A stretch of DNA of 64,000 nt. Source: Caprimulgus europaeus (lineage: Eukaryota; Chordata; Aves; Caprimulgiformes; Caprimulgidae). Each line of letters starts with the position of its first letter. Within the stretch, counting starts at the first letter, position 1. Positions 23,001 through 35,000 of the stretch are shown in pieces. The position numbers and the translations under genes are program-made. The notes beneath the pieces are model-generated. The model was given only the letters and a program-made list of their open reading frames with translations. It did no database searches and had not been told where the DNA came from. The stretch is from contig OU015543.1 in assembly GCA_907165065.1 (NCBI GenBank), positions 10,481,501 through 10,545,500 of the forward strand, read 5' to 3'.

Positions 23001-26000
23001 AGTCTGTCCATATATATTTTATAATAGCCACAAAACATCATGCAAATTTATATTTCCATTTCTTGATTGGGGAGGGGGAGGAGGAGAGAAAAGGGGAATT
23101 TTTTTCTTTTCTTAATTTTTTATTTTTTTTATTTGCTTATATCTTATTTATGGATTTACTTTGGACACAGGGGAATGCTGCTGAGCAAACTTCAAATATT
23201 ACCTTATCTTACAAACCAGGCTTTTGATGTTGGCAAGATCAGAGGGTTGTTTCAGAGCCGTTGCCAAATGAAGATGGGAGTGAATGCATATGCGCATGAG
23301 TCTGATATTTCAAAGCAGCAGTAAAACTACATTCAGGTTAGGTCAGGCACATCTGAGTCAAAAGGCTAAGATAATTGGCTCAGCTTAAATGGCAGCTGAC
23401 TGGGTAGAAGACTTCAAACCAGTGTTTCCCCCAGAAACAGATTGGCTTCGCCCCAGCCTGGTTAGCTGAAATGTTTATAATTAAACTCTACTATTTAGCG
23501 CCTAAACTCTGTAACTCTTCAACTCCGCAGCTTTTAATAGCCAAGAAAGTGAGTGCAAATGTTTTCTTCTGGAGCAAGGGGAGAGAGGTGGCACCTGGAG
23601 AGCTGGGGTTAACCCTTGTCCTGCTCTGAGACCTCTGACCAAGCTCAGCTTTTTTATTTCGAAGGCACTTTCTCCTGGTCTGGGAGGGTCTGTTTCAGTG
23701 TCAGGGTTCCCCTTGCCCCCCTCCCCACCCCGTATCTCTTGCTGTGCTGAGCCTGGCTCCAGCTCCATCCATCTGTTCTTCCATCATTTGAGGATCACCC
23801 CTTGGGCACCCCTTCAACCCTGGCCTTGTCCATTTTCCCCTGTTTTACATGGAAGACCTGGGTTTAGGCAGCACTCATCAAAGGGGCTCTACAAGGCCTT
23901 CCCCATTCCCTAGGCTGACTTTCCTGAGCTGCTCCACAACCTTCCCATCCCAGTGAAATACCTCCTTTTTTTCTTTTTAAAAAAATATATATTTTTTGTA
24001 TTCTGTACATTATTACAAGTTGTAAAACTCTTCTGACAAGGCAGAGCTGTAGAAGCAGAGGGTAGGAGGTTTGATGTGGGGCTCTCCAGTGAAGGAGCAG
24101 CTTTTGGAGCAACCTGAACGAGGGCAAATGTGAAATAAAGTGAGGAGCCATGCTGTTGGGTCAGCGTTGCTTTTCCTCCTCCTTTTCAAACCACCCTGCC
24201 TGGAAACAGTGTGAGTCCCCCCTCCTGCTCCATAACCTGTCCCACCACTGTCTCTTAGGGCAGAGATGGTCCGCACAGAGTTGGGAGCTTGAGGACACCC
24301 CAGCTCAGTGGTCACAGCAGTGGGGCTGGGAATGGCATCTCGTGCTTGCAGACCTGGAGAGAGGTGGGGAGCACAGGAGGGCTGTGTTGTCCCTTGGTTG
24401 TTGTCCTTGGGTGCCTGGTGTTGAACACACAGACCTTCATCTGCTTCCCGCTCTTCCCCATCTGGCCTCTTGGACTGCTGTTTGTGGAGGACACCTCCTC
24501 TTTAATTGAAGGTGTTAACGGGATCAGTCCTGTGTGTTCCTGTAACGTGCTTGTGCTGGCGTTTTCACTTACCTTTCAAACGCCTGTTTCACTGGTTATT
24601 CCCTCTATTGAAGCTCTTCCCTGGGACATCCTTACCTGAGTAAGCCTCAATTAACAAATACCTCTCTGAAACTGCAGATAATTTGGTTTTCACCTTAGAT
24701 TTGCTTTTCCCCTATCCTCCCCCAAATGGCATGGCATGTGCCCCAAGCCCTTGTTGCCCCATGGGTTTGTGGAGCAGAAGTGCTTGGTGGCCACCAGTGG
24801 CTGAGGTCAGTGGCCATGGTGAGCTGTGGTGGCCAGTGCTTACTGGGCTGCTTCCCCAGAAAGTGCTCCAGAGCCCTGTGTTGTGCAATGGGGTCATTAA
24901 GACAATTATCTCCTTTCACTTGTAATGTAACGTTGTCTAGAGGAGGCTGATGTTCATCTTGTGGCATCAAGGACTTTCTCTGCCATCCCAGCGTGCTCTC
25001 TTTCATTATAAAGATTTTTCCAAGTTTATTAAGATGAAATTGTCCTGATCTTTCACTCCAGGCTTTGCAGCTTAATCTTACTCATTAAAACAATTTAATG
25101 GCAACTGAGCGCTTTGGCCAAGATCTTCACAAAGGCCTGTGATAACATGCTTCAAGCCTTGAGCGTGGAGTGATGGCATCTAATCACCCTCCTCAAGAGG
25201 AGGGACCTTGGTGTCTACAGAAAGGCATCCCCTTGTGCTGTGTCTCCAGCTGAATGTCCAAAACATGTCGAAGCGTGGCCACGGGAGGTGGCACGCAGGG
25301 GTGCCATCCCACGTTGGCTTTTCTGGCAGCAGTTCAGGGCCACCGCTGCCTGCTTGGCTGCTGACATAGCTCCTCCTTGGGCAGGAGCTGTTTTCTCTCC
25401 TCAGGAGATGAGTCAGGTGTGGGGGCAGGTGGATGAAAGGGACAGGAGCGGAGATCAAGGTTATTCAGCCAGTCTGAGGGAAGGGGTGAAATTAGACATT
25501 CAGGATCTCCAAGCATGCTCTTCTGGCTGTCCTCATTGTCTGTAGAAGGCCCTTTAATCCTAACCGAGGTAATTTTTTGTGTGGCCAGATGAAAACACCC
25601 CATGTTGCCTCGAGCAGGCTGTGCAGGGGGCTGGTCCCACCAGTGCTCCTCACCTGGTCTGTTCTCATGGCTTCATGGCCGTGATTCGACATGGCCCAGG
25701 GGAGCAACGTCATGCCCAGAGGGTATGGCTTGGCCTTGCTCATGGCTTGCGGTGGCCTGCCTGTGTTGGCCAGCCTCAGGGCTGGAGAAGCATCCTGGAT
25801 CTTAAGTAGGGTTGGAGGTGACACTGGCACAGGTTGTCCAGAGAGGTGGTAGATGCCCCATCCCTGGAAACATTCAGGGTCAGGTTGGACGAGGCTCTGA
25901 GCAACCTGCTCCAGTGGAAGATGTCCCTGCTCATTGCAGGGTGGGCTTGGACTAGATGACCTTGTAATGTCCCTTCCAACCCAAACCATTATGTGATTCT

Positions 26001-29000
26001 GTGAGGAGCAGCCTTTTGGTGGCCATCCATCTTCGGCCTCTTCCTTCTTGTTTCCACAGTGCCAACACCCCATGAGTGTTTCAGAGCTTGAGGAAAGTCA
26101 TGGTCCCAGAGAGTGTCATTCATTGGTGAAAAGCACCAAAATAAAGGGCAAAAGCAGAAAATAAGCATTGGAAGGGCCTTTCAGTAACAGTAAGATGCCT
26201 CAGAAGTTAAACTGATGGGCTCTTTGGGTGTCTTCCCATGTGGAGTCGCCTTCAGCTTGCTTTTCAGCTTTTGCTTAATTACTGCACATCCATGTAGATG
26301 GTGACACAGGCCCTTCCCAAGCCGCCAGATGTTTGAGGCTTCTCCTGGCTTCAGGTGATGTCCAGAGGGCTCAGCACCTCTGGGTAGGTGGACCTGTGGT
26401 GTACCTGGCTGGGTGGACCTGTGACATGCCTGGATGGTTTCAGTGGTGATGGAGAGTGTCTTGGTTAGAGCATGGGGAGAGCCTTGGCTGATGGTTGACC
26501 TCTTTTCCCTGTGCAGAGATGGGATCCCCCCGTACAGAATTGGGAGCAAGAAGCAGCTCCAGCGGGAGATGCATCGAAGTGTCAAGGCCAACGGTCAAGT
26601 TTCTCTACCTCATTTTCCGGTAAGTTCAGGTGGAAGCTGCAGGGTCTGGGTTCTGGCCATGGGAAATGCTGGGGTGGGGAATGGGCAGAGGTGGAGGGAA
26701 GGGAGAAGGGGAGGAGGGCGTTTCCATCCCTACGTGATGCCGGAGGAGAGATTCTGCTCCGCGTTGAGTGGGAACCAAAAACCTGCTTGTGCCCAGTTGT
26801 ATTTGGTCCTTCCCTGAAAGCCAGGTGCTAATCAGGGCTTTTCCATAGCACTGAATTTGTCCTCCTGATCCAAATCCAAGCAGAGATGCCCCGGTTGGGT
26901 CTAGTGAGAGCCTTGGCTCCATCCACCACCTTGACATCTCCACCGGTGCTGAGCAGACTGGGGCTTGGCTTTGTGCACATCCCTGGTGGCCTTTGGAAGC
27001 AGTCCATCTGTAAGCTGGTGGGAAGCAGGATCTCCCAAAAGAGAGACATTTCCAGCAGATATGTGCCTTGCTTTGAGGGGACTCGATTGGTGACGTTACC
27101 ATCCTCTCAGAAATTAACTCGCTGACTTGCTAATTCATTTGACTTGCAGACTCCCCATCCCTGCAGTGAATAAACTGTTTACACAGACAAGTATAAACTT
27201 ATCTTGTCTTGAGATTAATATGCTAAAATTCCTCTTTCTGCTCTCTTAAGCAGCAAGAAATCATAGATGATATTTCTAGGAGGGGGGCAGGAATTGGTTT
27301 ATATAGTTTTTCTTTTTGGTATTTTTTTTTTCCCCTTCCTCCATAAAGAAAGTTCTATAGCCTGAGCTTGTAAATTAGATTATTTTGTCCCAGGGCGTGC
27401 AAATCGACTTTCTCTGTAAGGCAGTGCTTTGATCAGGGACTGAATAGAGCCAGCTTGTGTAAGAGTGACAATTTCCAGCAGAGTGGCCTTTTTCTACCCT
27501 CACATCATTTCTGGAGCTAAGTGGTTGCCGGAGAGAGGCCCCACCTCATCTGGTGGGTAGTATGTGAAAGAGTTGGCAGTTCAGCTTTCTGCTTTCAGGG
27601 GAGGGGGGGGGGGAAACAGAGAGGGAAAGTAGGGGCGAGGAGTGGGGTGCATGGGGGTGGCAGGAGGGAGGGCACAGTTGGGTGGGTGGTTTATTTTTCC
27701 TCTTTTATTTTTTCCCTCCCCCCCCCCCTCCTCTTTTCCTGCCATGTTTGCTTCTTTTGGCAGAAATTCGCATTTTGCCTTTTTATATTCTGCACTTGAT
27801 TTGGAGATGTTCCCTTTTTCCCTTGATAGATCTGCTTGAGGCAGCCAAGCTCAGCAGTGTAGCACCGCTAGCCTGCAGCAGCTTTCTTCATTTTCTGTAC
27901 AAAGAGATGGAGGGGAGGGGGGGGGAAGAGATCTAGGACACTGTTGAGACAACACTACCTCAAAGGTGCCCAGTGTGTAGCCAGGAAATAAATTACCAGC
28001 ACTTCTCTGATCTGCAACCGTTTGACTTCTTTTTTTTTTTTTTTCTTTTTTTTTTTTTCCTTCCTTTCCCTTTTTCTCCCCCATCTTATTTTTTTTAATT
28101 TCCAACTCCTTTCTGTTTATACTCACTTTATTCCTTGAGTTAAAGTCTCTCTCCCTCCCACCTCAGAGGTTTTTTTTTTTTTTTTTTTTTTGATGTTTGA
28201 CAACACTCTTTGAAGATTTTCTACTTCAGAGTAGCTACTGATGGGCTGGTTGTACTACAGAGAGAACAAGCGGGGTTCCTCAGAGTGCGACCAACTGCTC
28301 CTGCCGAAGGCAAACGCTGGTGGGGAGGATGTCACTCCATGAGGCCACAGCACTAGCTCATAAAAATCCAGAGCAGACCATGCCTGGTTGCGGTCGTCTT
28401 TTCATCCAAACATGGAGACACAACAAGCGTAGCGGGGCCGGCGATGCCGCTCCGGCTAAGTGCCCGCATCCCGCTCCGCCCGCTAAACATGCCTTGTGCC
28501 TTCTGTCCCCGCTCCCTGTAGAGGACCCACCGTCTTCCCAAGGAGATGACCCCGGTGGAACCGGCCGCCTTCGCCGCGGAGCTCATTTCCCGGCTGGAGA
28601 AGCTGAAGCAGGAGCAGGAAACCATGGACAGTCTGGAGGAGAGGCTGCAGCAGATGAAGGAGGTAGGAGGATTAACCCTCCCGGGGCTGGGCAGAGCTCG
28701 GTGTGCTGCTTGGATTGGGGAGGGTGGGAGGGGGATGTATCCTGCCATGGGGAGGGACACGTTCCGATCGCACTGTGGCTCATGAGCGCGTCGGGGGGAC
28801 ATCCCAGCGCGTGCCTTGCCATCTCCCCGGCCTCTTGCATTTATTCCTCACCATCGCTTGTCCGGCAGGACGAGGAGAAGGAGGGCTTGGAGCTCCCCAC
28901 CAGCCTGCAGAGCAGTCGGGAGATGGTGAACCCCCAGCACCCGCAGCACCCGCTCTCGCTCCTGCCCTCTGGCAGCTACGAGGAGGACCCCCAGGCCATC

Positions 29001-32000
29001 CTGGACGAGCATCTTTCCCGTGTGCTGAAGACCCCCGGCTGCCAATCGCCCGGCATGGGCCGACACAGCCCCCGCACCCGCTCCCCCGACCGCCTGCCGA
29101 TGGGCAAGCTGCAGCCCGGCGCGGCCTCACCGGCGACGTGCGCCTTGGTGGGTAAGGGGTTCATCACCAAACAGACTACCAAGCACGTCCACCACCACTA
29201 CATCCACCACCACACCGTGCCCAAGACGAAGGAGCAGATCGAAGCGGAGGCGGCTCAGCGAGTGCAGTGCTGCTGCCCGACGGGCAGCGACTACTACTGC
29301 TACCCCAAGTGCAAGGGTCACCCGAAAAACACGGACCCCCCTCTCCCTCCTCTGGAGCCCTTCGGGTAGGTCATGAACATCTCTCTCCATTGCACGCACC
29401 CCAAACCATCACCCACCCCAAACTGTCACCCCACCTGTCCCTGATGGGGACAGCCCCGCAGCAGGGCAGGGGGCTAACGGGGGGCTCATATCCCCTTCTC
29501 GCCATCAGCAGGACGGGGACGCTGCCGAAGAGGCCGAGCAGAGGAGCGGAGAATGTCACCATGCTGGCTGGAGATGGGGGGCTGCCTGGACCTGGTGGGG
29601 TGCAGCTACCAGGGGGTGAGGCAGATCGGGCGCAGAACGTCTGGCAGTGGATGTTGGAGAGCGAGAGACAAAATAAGCACAAGCCCCATAGGTAAATACG
29701 CAGCTGTCTACAGCAATATCGCTCCCGGTAAATATTTATATATTACATGGGCTGTCTATTTTTACAATCGCTAAAAACAAATGAGACTCTTTGCTCCTCC
29801 GGTTTAATATAAAAGCTGTTCCGCAGAACCAGAAAAACCACAAAAATGTCATGTTTTTTGGCAATAAACCTCCTTTCATGTTATGACAGACTTTTGAGAG
29901 GGAGCGAGCAGAATAGGAGCTGCTATTAAAGTCATATTTTCCAGCTTTTCTAACCCGACTTCTCTCCCTCCCCAAGCACACAAAGCACAAAGAAGGCCTA
30001 CAGCTCTGACTTTGCCAAGGGGGCCCCCGGTCGCCACCACCCCTGGGGGACTGGTAGCCACCCGCGTGGGGTGCAGCCCGCTCACCCCTTCGTCCAGGAC
30101 CCTGCCATGCCCCCACTCACCCCACCCAACACCCTGGCCCAGCTGGAGGAAGCGTGTCGCCGGCTCGCCGAGGTCTCCAAGCCACAGAAACAACGGTAAG
30201 GGTCGTGGGGAGGGATGGTCGTGGTCCCATGGTGGGGCTTGGGGAGCAGCAGGGGTAGGAGAGGTTGGCTGGGTGCTGCTGGGCGTGCTCCTCTTCAGCT
30301 GATGGTGGGCAAGGCGGTGGGTGAAGGTGGATGGGGTCCTCCTTGTCTAGGTAGAGGGTCAGCCATGGGGTGGGACCATGGGGACGCGTGACGGCATGGC
30401 TTGGATGAGCCCCAGTGATGATCCTCCTTATTCCAACCCCACCCTACCCCAGCGCAAATAGTTTGAATCCTAGACTATTACTTCCACTCTTTTGATGGCT
30501 GTAATTTGCCCATTTTTTTCCCTCTGGGACGGACTCCAGCTACATACCAAGTGGAGAATTGGACTGGTTGGGTATGGAAGGATAAATTAGCCCACAGCAT
30601 TTTTAATTCTTCCTTTGATTGTTTACAACATGTGAGGGTTGATACAAAGAGCAAACTTAACGACCCACAGGAGACTTCAATTAAGGAGATTGTATTTCAA
30701 TAATTTTTTTTTAAGTCTTTTTTTTTTTTCTCTTTATTTTTTTCTTTTCCCCCTCTTCTTCTTGCCCTCCCCCTTTCCACTTCAGATGTTCAACCTCAAA
30801 TCAGCAGAGGGATCGAAACCACTCCACTGCCGTTCAGGGGGGAAACACCCCTTTCTGCAATGCAAGTCTAACGACAGAAGAGTGAGTATTGCACGTGCGT
30901 AAAAGGATTGAGAAATATATATATATAAAAAATAATTATCTTTTCATTAAATGGATTGTGCTTTGAAAAGAGAGGAAATTCTTATATCTGAAATTTCGTC
31001 TTTCAAACATTCTTCTTAAAGAAAGAACAAAACATTTTCAAATCTTGTCTCTGGCTCTTTTTAACTCGCATTCCTGTAAAGTGGACAAAGATTGGATTAG
31101 TCTAATTACAGGATGGTTCTTTTAACAAGAAATCTGCTACAGAGAGGTCTAAAATGGCCTAAATAATTAAAGTTTTCTTTCTTACCCTCTTCATCTTAAG
31201 CAATGAGTAATGTTTGAAGTCCAGACTGAGCCACCTGACTAGAGCCTTTCATTTTTAATTGGTTGACCTTAAGTCCACCAGCTGTCTTTGCTAGCAGCTT
31301 TTTTTTTTTTTTTTTTTTTCTGAAGCCACTCTACAAAGACTTAGAACAAATTAGGAAGACTAAATTACTGCGGACTAACACTTTGTGACCTTTTGACATG
31401 CCAAGTGTACATTGCCTCAGAAGCAGTTGTAGGTTTGGCTGCGTGGCATTCACTAGAGCGTTGCCATTTTGCTGGGTAATATTGTTTTAATTATCCTTTA
31501 AGAAGGGTTTCTTAGTGCAAATGGCAAGATCCAGTTAATTTTATCCTTGCTGGGGGAAGAAATAAGATGATCTGCCTACTTCAGGTGGAGAATCTGGTGG
31601 TGGTTTGGCTTTGTTAGCTGTTGGTGGTTGCAGGTGGTTTTGTGCAGGAGAAGGAAGCTTGGGAGATGGGTTGTATGAAGGCAGATGAAATGAGCCTTTT
31701 AATATCAGATCTGTGCAATACTGGGGCTGGCTTAGGTAGAGGTTTAGCCCATGGTGAGCCCTACACAAGCTCTCCTGACCTGTGGTCCTGCTTGGATGCT
31801 TCCAGCAACCATCTACCCTCCATCCCTCAGTTCTCCCATCCATAAGATGGGATGAGGTCTCTGTGGCTGGGCGCTTTGCGAGGCTGAGCCTCCCACCATC
31901 ACAGTGAGCTGGAACTGTTGTGGGAGCCCAGCAAAGGGCTGTGCAAAGGCAGCGTGACAAATTCACAGCCAGCACAGGAATCTCTGAGTTTTTAGGTCAC

Positions 32001-35000
32001 ACCCAGGATATTTCTGACCAGTGTTACGTGTGGCAGAAACACTGCTGGATTGAGTGCGGTGAAACAGCTTGTTCTCACATGGAAAAAATCGAGGGTTTTG
32101 TGTGTGTTTTCTGTTTTTACAGTCACAAAGAGCCAAAGAAACTGCCAGTTATTCACACCTCTCAGTCAAGTGAGTTGGTTGTCACCTATTTTTTTTGTGG
32201 AGAAGAAATTCCCTATAGGAGGATGTTAAAGTCCCAGAGCCTGACACTTGGGCACTTTAAAGAACAGCTGAGCAAAAAGGGAAATTACAGGTAAGAATCT
32301 GTGGTGTTCTTGTTCTTTAGGATACTCAAATAAGTCAAAAGAACCAGCAGATATTTTGCAGTTCTACCCTCAATGACACATTTGCTTTGCTTTTCAAAGG
32401 CTATAGATCTTATTCTCTTCTCACTCAAACCAAGAGCCACTTGGAGATGGAGAAGGGGCCCCTGAGGTGGAGCCACCTCCTCTCCATCATCTCCCTCCCC
32501 AGCCTCCTCTCCCAGTTGCATATGGATGCAGGCAGGCTTCATGCTCCAACCCTTGTCCAAAAAACTTGAATACCAGGGAAAACTGGGATGGCCTTACAGC
32601 AGAGGAGTGGAGTTTCACTTTCCAAACCGGGGTCAGCATTCGTCTTGGTGCTGGCCACCTTCTTTGCTTACTCATTTGAGTTTTTAATTTATTTTATTTA
32701 ATTTTTTTTGCAATGATGTGGTTGTAAATGGCATCAGTGAAAGGCTGGGATGTTGCATCTGAGTGGACATTTAGCTGAGATGTGGTGAGCTCGTTTTTCT
32801 CTTCATTAGGGGAAAAACATCTGTCCTACAGGGAAAGCTCAGCCAGTGCTACCGAGTTCCCCCTCAGAAACACCAACAGACCTCGCCTGTCTGGTTTCCA
32901 GGGCCCAACTCCCAGTTTAACCAGTTTGCTGCTTCCCCTGCTCTTCTAGTTCCTATGACAATACCTTCATGTTGGCTATTTTTGCTCTACTTTCCCAGTG
33001 GATCTGGGTACTGGTGGGATCATCTGTTGGGCACTTCTCCTTGCAGGTGAGCAGGAGAGGGAAGGTCCAGCTTTAAGTTTTGAATTTGTCCTGAATTTGG
33101 TGGTGCTTCAAAGTGCCTGAAGGCTTGTCCTTTAACAGGCAGCCTCTGATTTAACCTCCCCATGGTCATTTGGGTTTAGTATGAGGACTTTCCAGCTGGT
33201 GCTCCATCACTGGTATATCTTTACCTCTAGAAAGCCCACCTACACAGGTCAGAGGTGGGTCACCCATGGGTGCTCTCAGGCTGGGAGATACCACGCTGGG
33301 GTCTGTCTATGGCTGTTGCACCATTAGGATGAAATAGTGCCAAACCTTCCCCAAAACCATCTTTGCAGCCCGCCCAGCTGCCATCAGATGGCAGCAACCT
33401 GCAAATACACCCAACCTGGACAACCTGCAGGTGAGCTCCTTGGGCTTTTCCATCCTTGTGCCATTTTCCAGCCCCCTAAATCCTTTCTTGGCCTGCCAAG
33501 CTCCTCCTCCAGCTGATCCAGCCTTGTGCTTCAGTTGCAGACCAATTTCCCTGGCCTCACCACTGGTTTGCCATCGCTCCAGTGGCTGTTTAGTCCCCAA
33601 AAAACCCTTCCTTTTTTTTGTTTATTTGTTTTCCATGACATTTTTTGTGTGATGCCCAAATGTAGGAATAGGCTACTGAAACCTCTGTGGCCCAAAAGCC
33701 CCTCCAGGTGCAATTATTTGTGCCTTGTCAGACTGTAATTACTTTAGAAAATGTTTTTTAAGTGACTGACAAGGATGAAACAACATTTTGCTTAGATCTC
33801 ACCCCTTTACACCTGGGTAAAGACAATACAGAAATTTATAAAAGGAACTTGGGTACGTGCCCAGTATTTTATCTTGCACAGACACAAGGTGAAACTAATT
33901 ACACAAATGTGTGTACCTCCAGGGAATCATTTTGATCTAAGCTTTGACTTTTGGCTGGACTTTGAGTGAAACTGCGGGTGACCTTCAGGGAAGAGGTCCG
34001 TGGTGCCCGGAGTAGCGTGTGTGTGTGTGTGTGTTATGGGGAGGCACTAACTAAGCTGCTTTGGTCACATCTGGCATTGATTTCTTTTTAAGGCACATTT
34101 AATAAGCATGTCTTTGAAGCCCTTGCCTTTCATTTAATGCACAAAGACATGCAGAAATGCTCTGCTTTCCAAATTCTTTATTGATTGGATCAGTTTGTAA
34201 GGCGGGTACCTCGGGCTCCTGCGATGCCAGAGCTGCGCGGCCGTGGGGCAGCCGCCGGGAAATCACTGCTGTGCTTTCCTTCCCCCTCCCCACTCCCTAT
34301 CCCACCTCCCCCCTAAAAAAAAAAAAAAAACCAAAAAAGAAGGAATTAAGCAGTGATTTAATACTGATGGCGTTAACAAAAAACAAACATACACGCACCA
34401 AAAAAGCTGGGTGGTGTCGGGTAATCTGGAGATGGCAGCGGTTCAAAACAGAGCTGTAAGGCCAGGCCTGCGCGCCTCGATTGGTGCCAGATGTCCCAAA
34501 AAATGATTTTTTTAAAAAAATATATAAATAAATAAAAAGAGCAGAGCTTGCCACATAAAATAAGTTTCAATGGAAAGCCCGTTTCTGAGCAAATAAGAGC
34601 AGAGTGACTTGTTTGAAGATGTTGTGGGAGAGGATTTTTTTTTCTTTTTTTTGCTTTTTCTCTCCTTTTTATTATTTTTTTTTTTTCCCCCTTTTCTCTG
34701 CAAAAATAAGGTTGTAATTATGTAAAAGGTCAGAGCTTGTTTTCTCAAATAAAAACTTTGTAAACACAGCCAGCGCTTGGGCTGGTGGAGGAAGTTACTG
34801 GGAAGAGCGGCTGTTATCTGGCGAGGGGTGGAGAAAGGGAAGGGAAAGTTCTTTGTAATTCATTCAAACTTTTCCTTGGGTTTTGTTTTTTTTTTTGGTT
34901 TTTGTTTCAAGGCTGCTGGCCTGGGGAATTGTGGCCTTGACCTGCAACATGAAAGTTAGTGGGAGTTGAGCCATTGACTTCAATGAGTGCAGGCTCTGAA

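Larger units (their letters stand above)
20671..26516 (+). other. AXIN2: AXIN2 intron 3 (5.8 kb)
   Basis: The donor is GTAAGT and the acceptor is CTGTGCAG. The intron contains two sense-strand CR1 fragments (21.56 and 25.8 kb), a GGGAT repeat of about three units at 22,366-22,382, T-rich runs, and an imperfect duplication of a GGTGGACCTGTG-type unit at about 26,381-26,430. No coding segment was recognised. Confidence 0.85.

Noticed and set aside
28320-29369. Open frame of 349 codons on the plus strand
   Set aside because: Only its second half is coding: it is the exon 6 frame of AXIN2 extended backwards through intron 5 and across exon 5 in the wrong frame. Exon 5 is read in another phase and joins by splicing.
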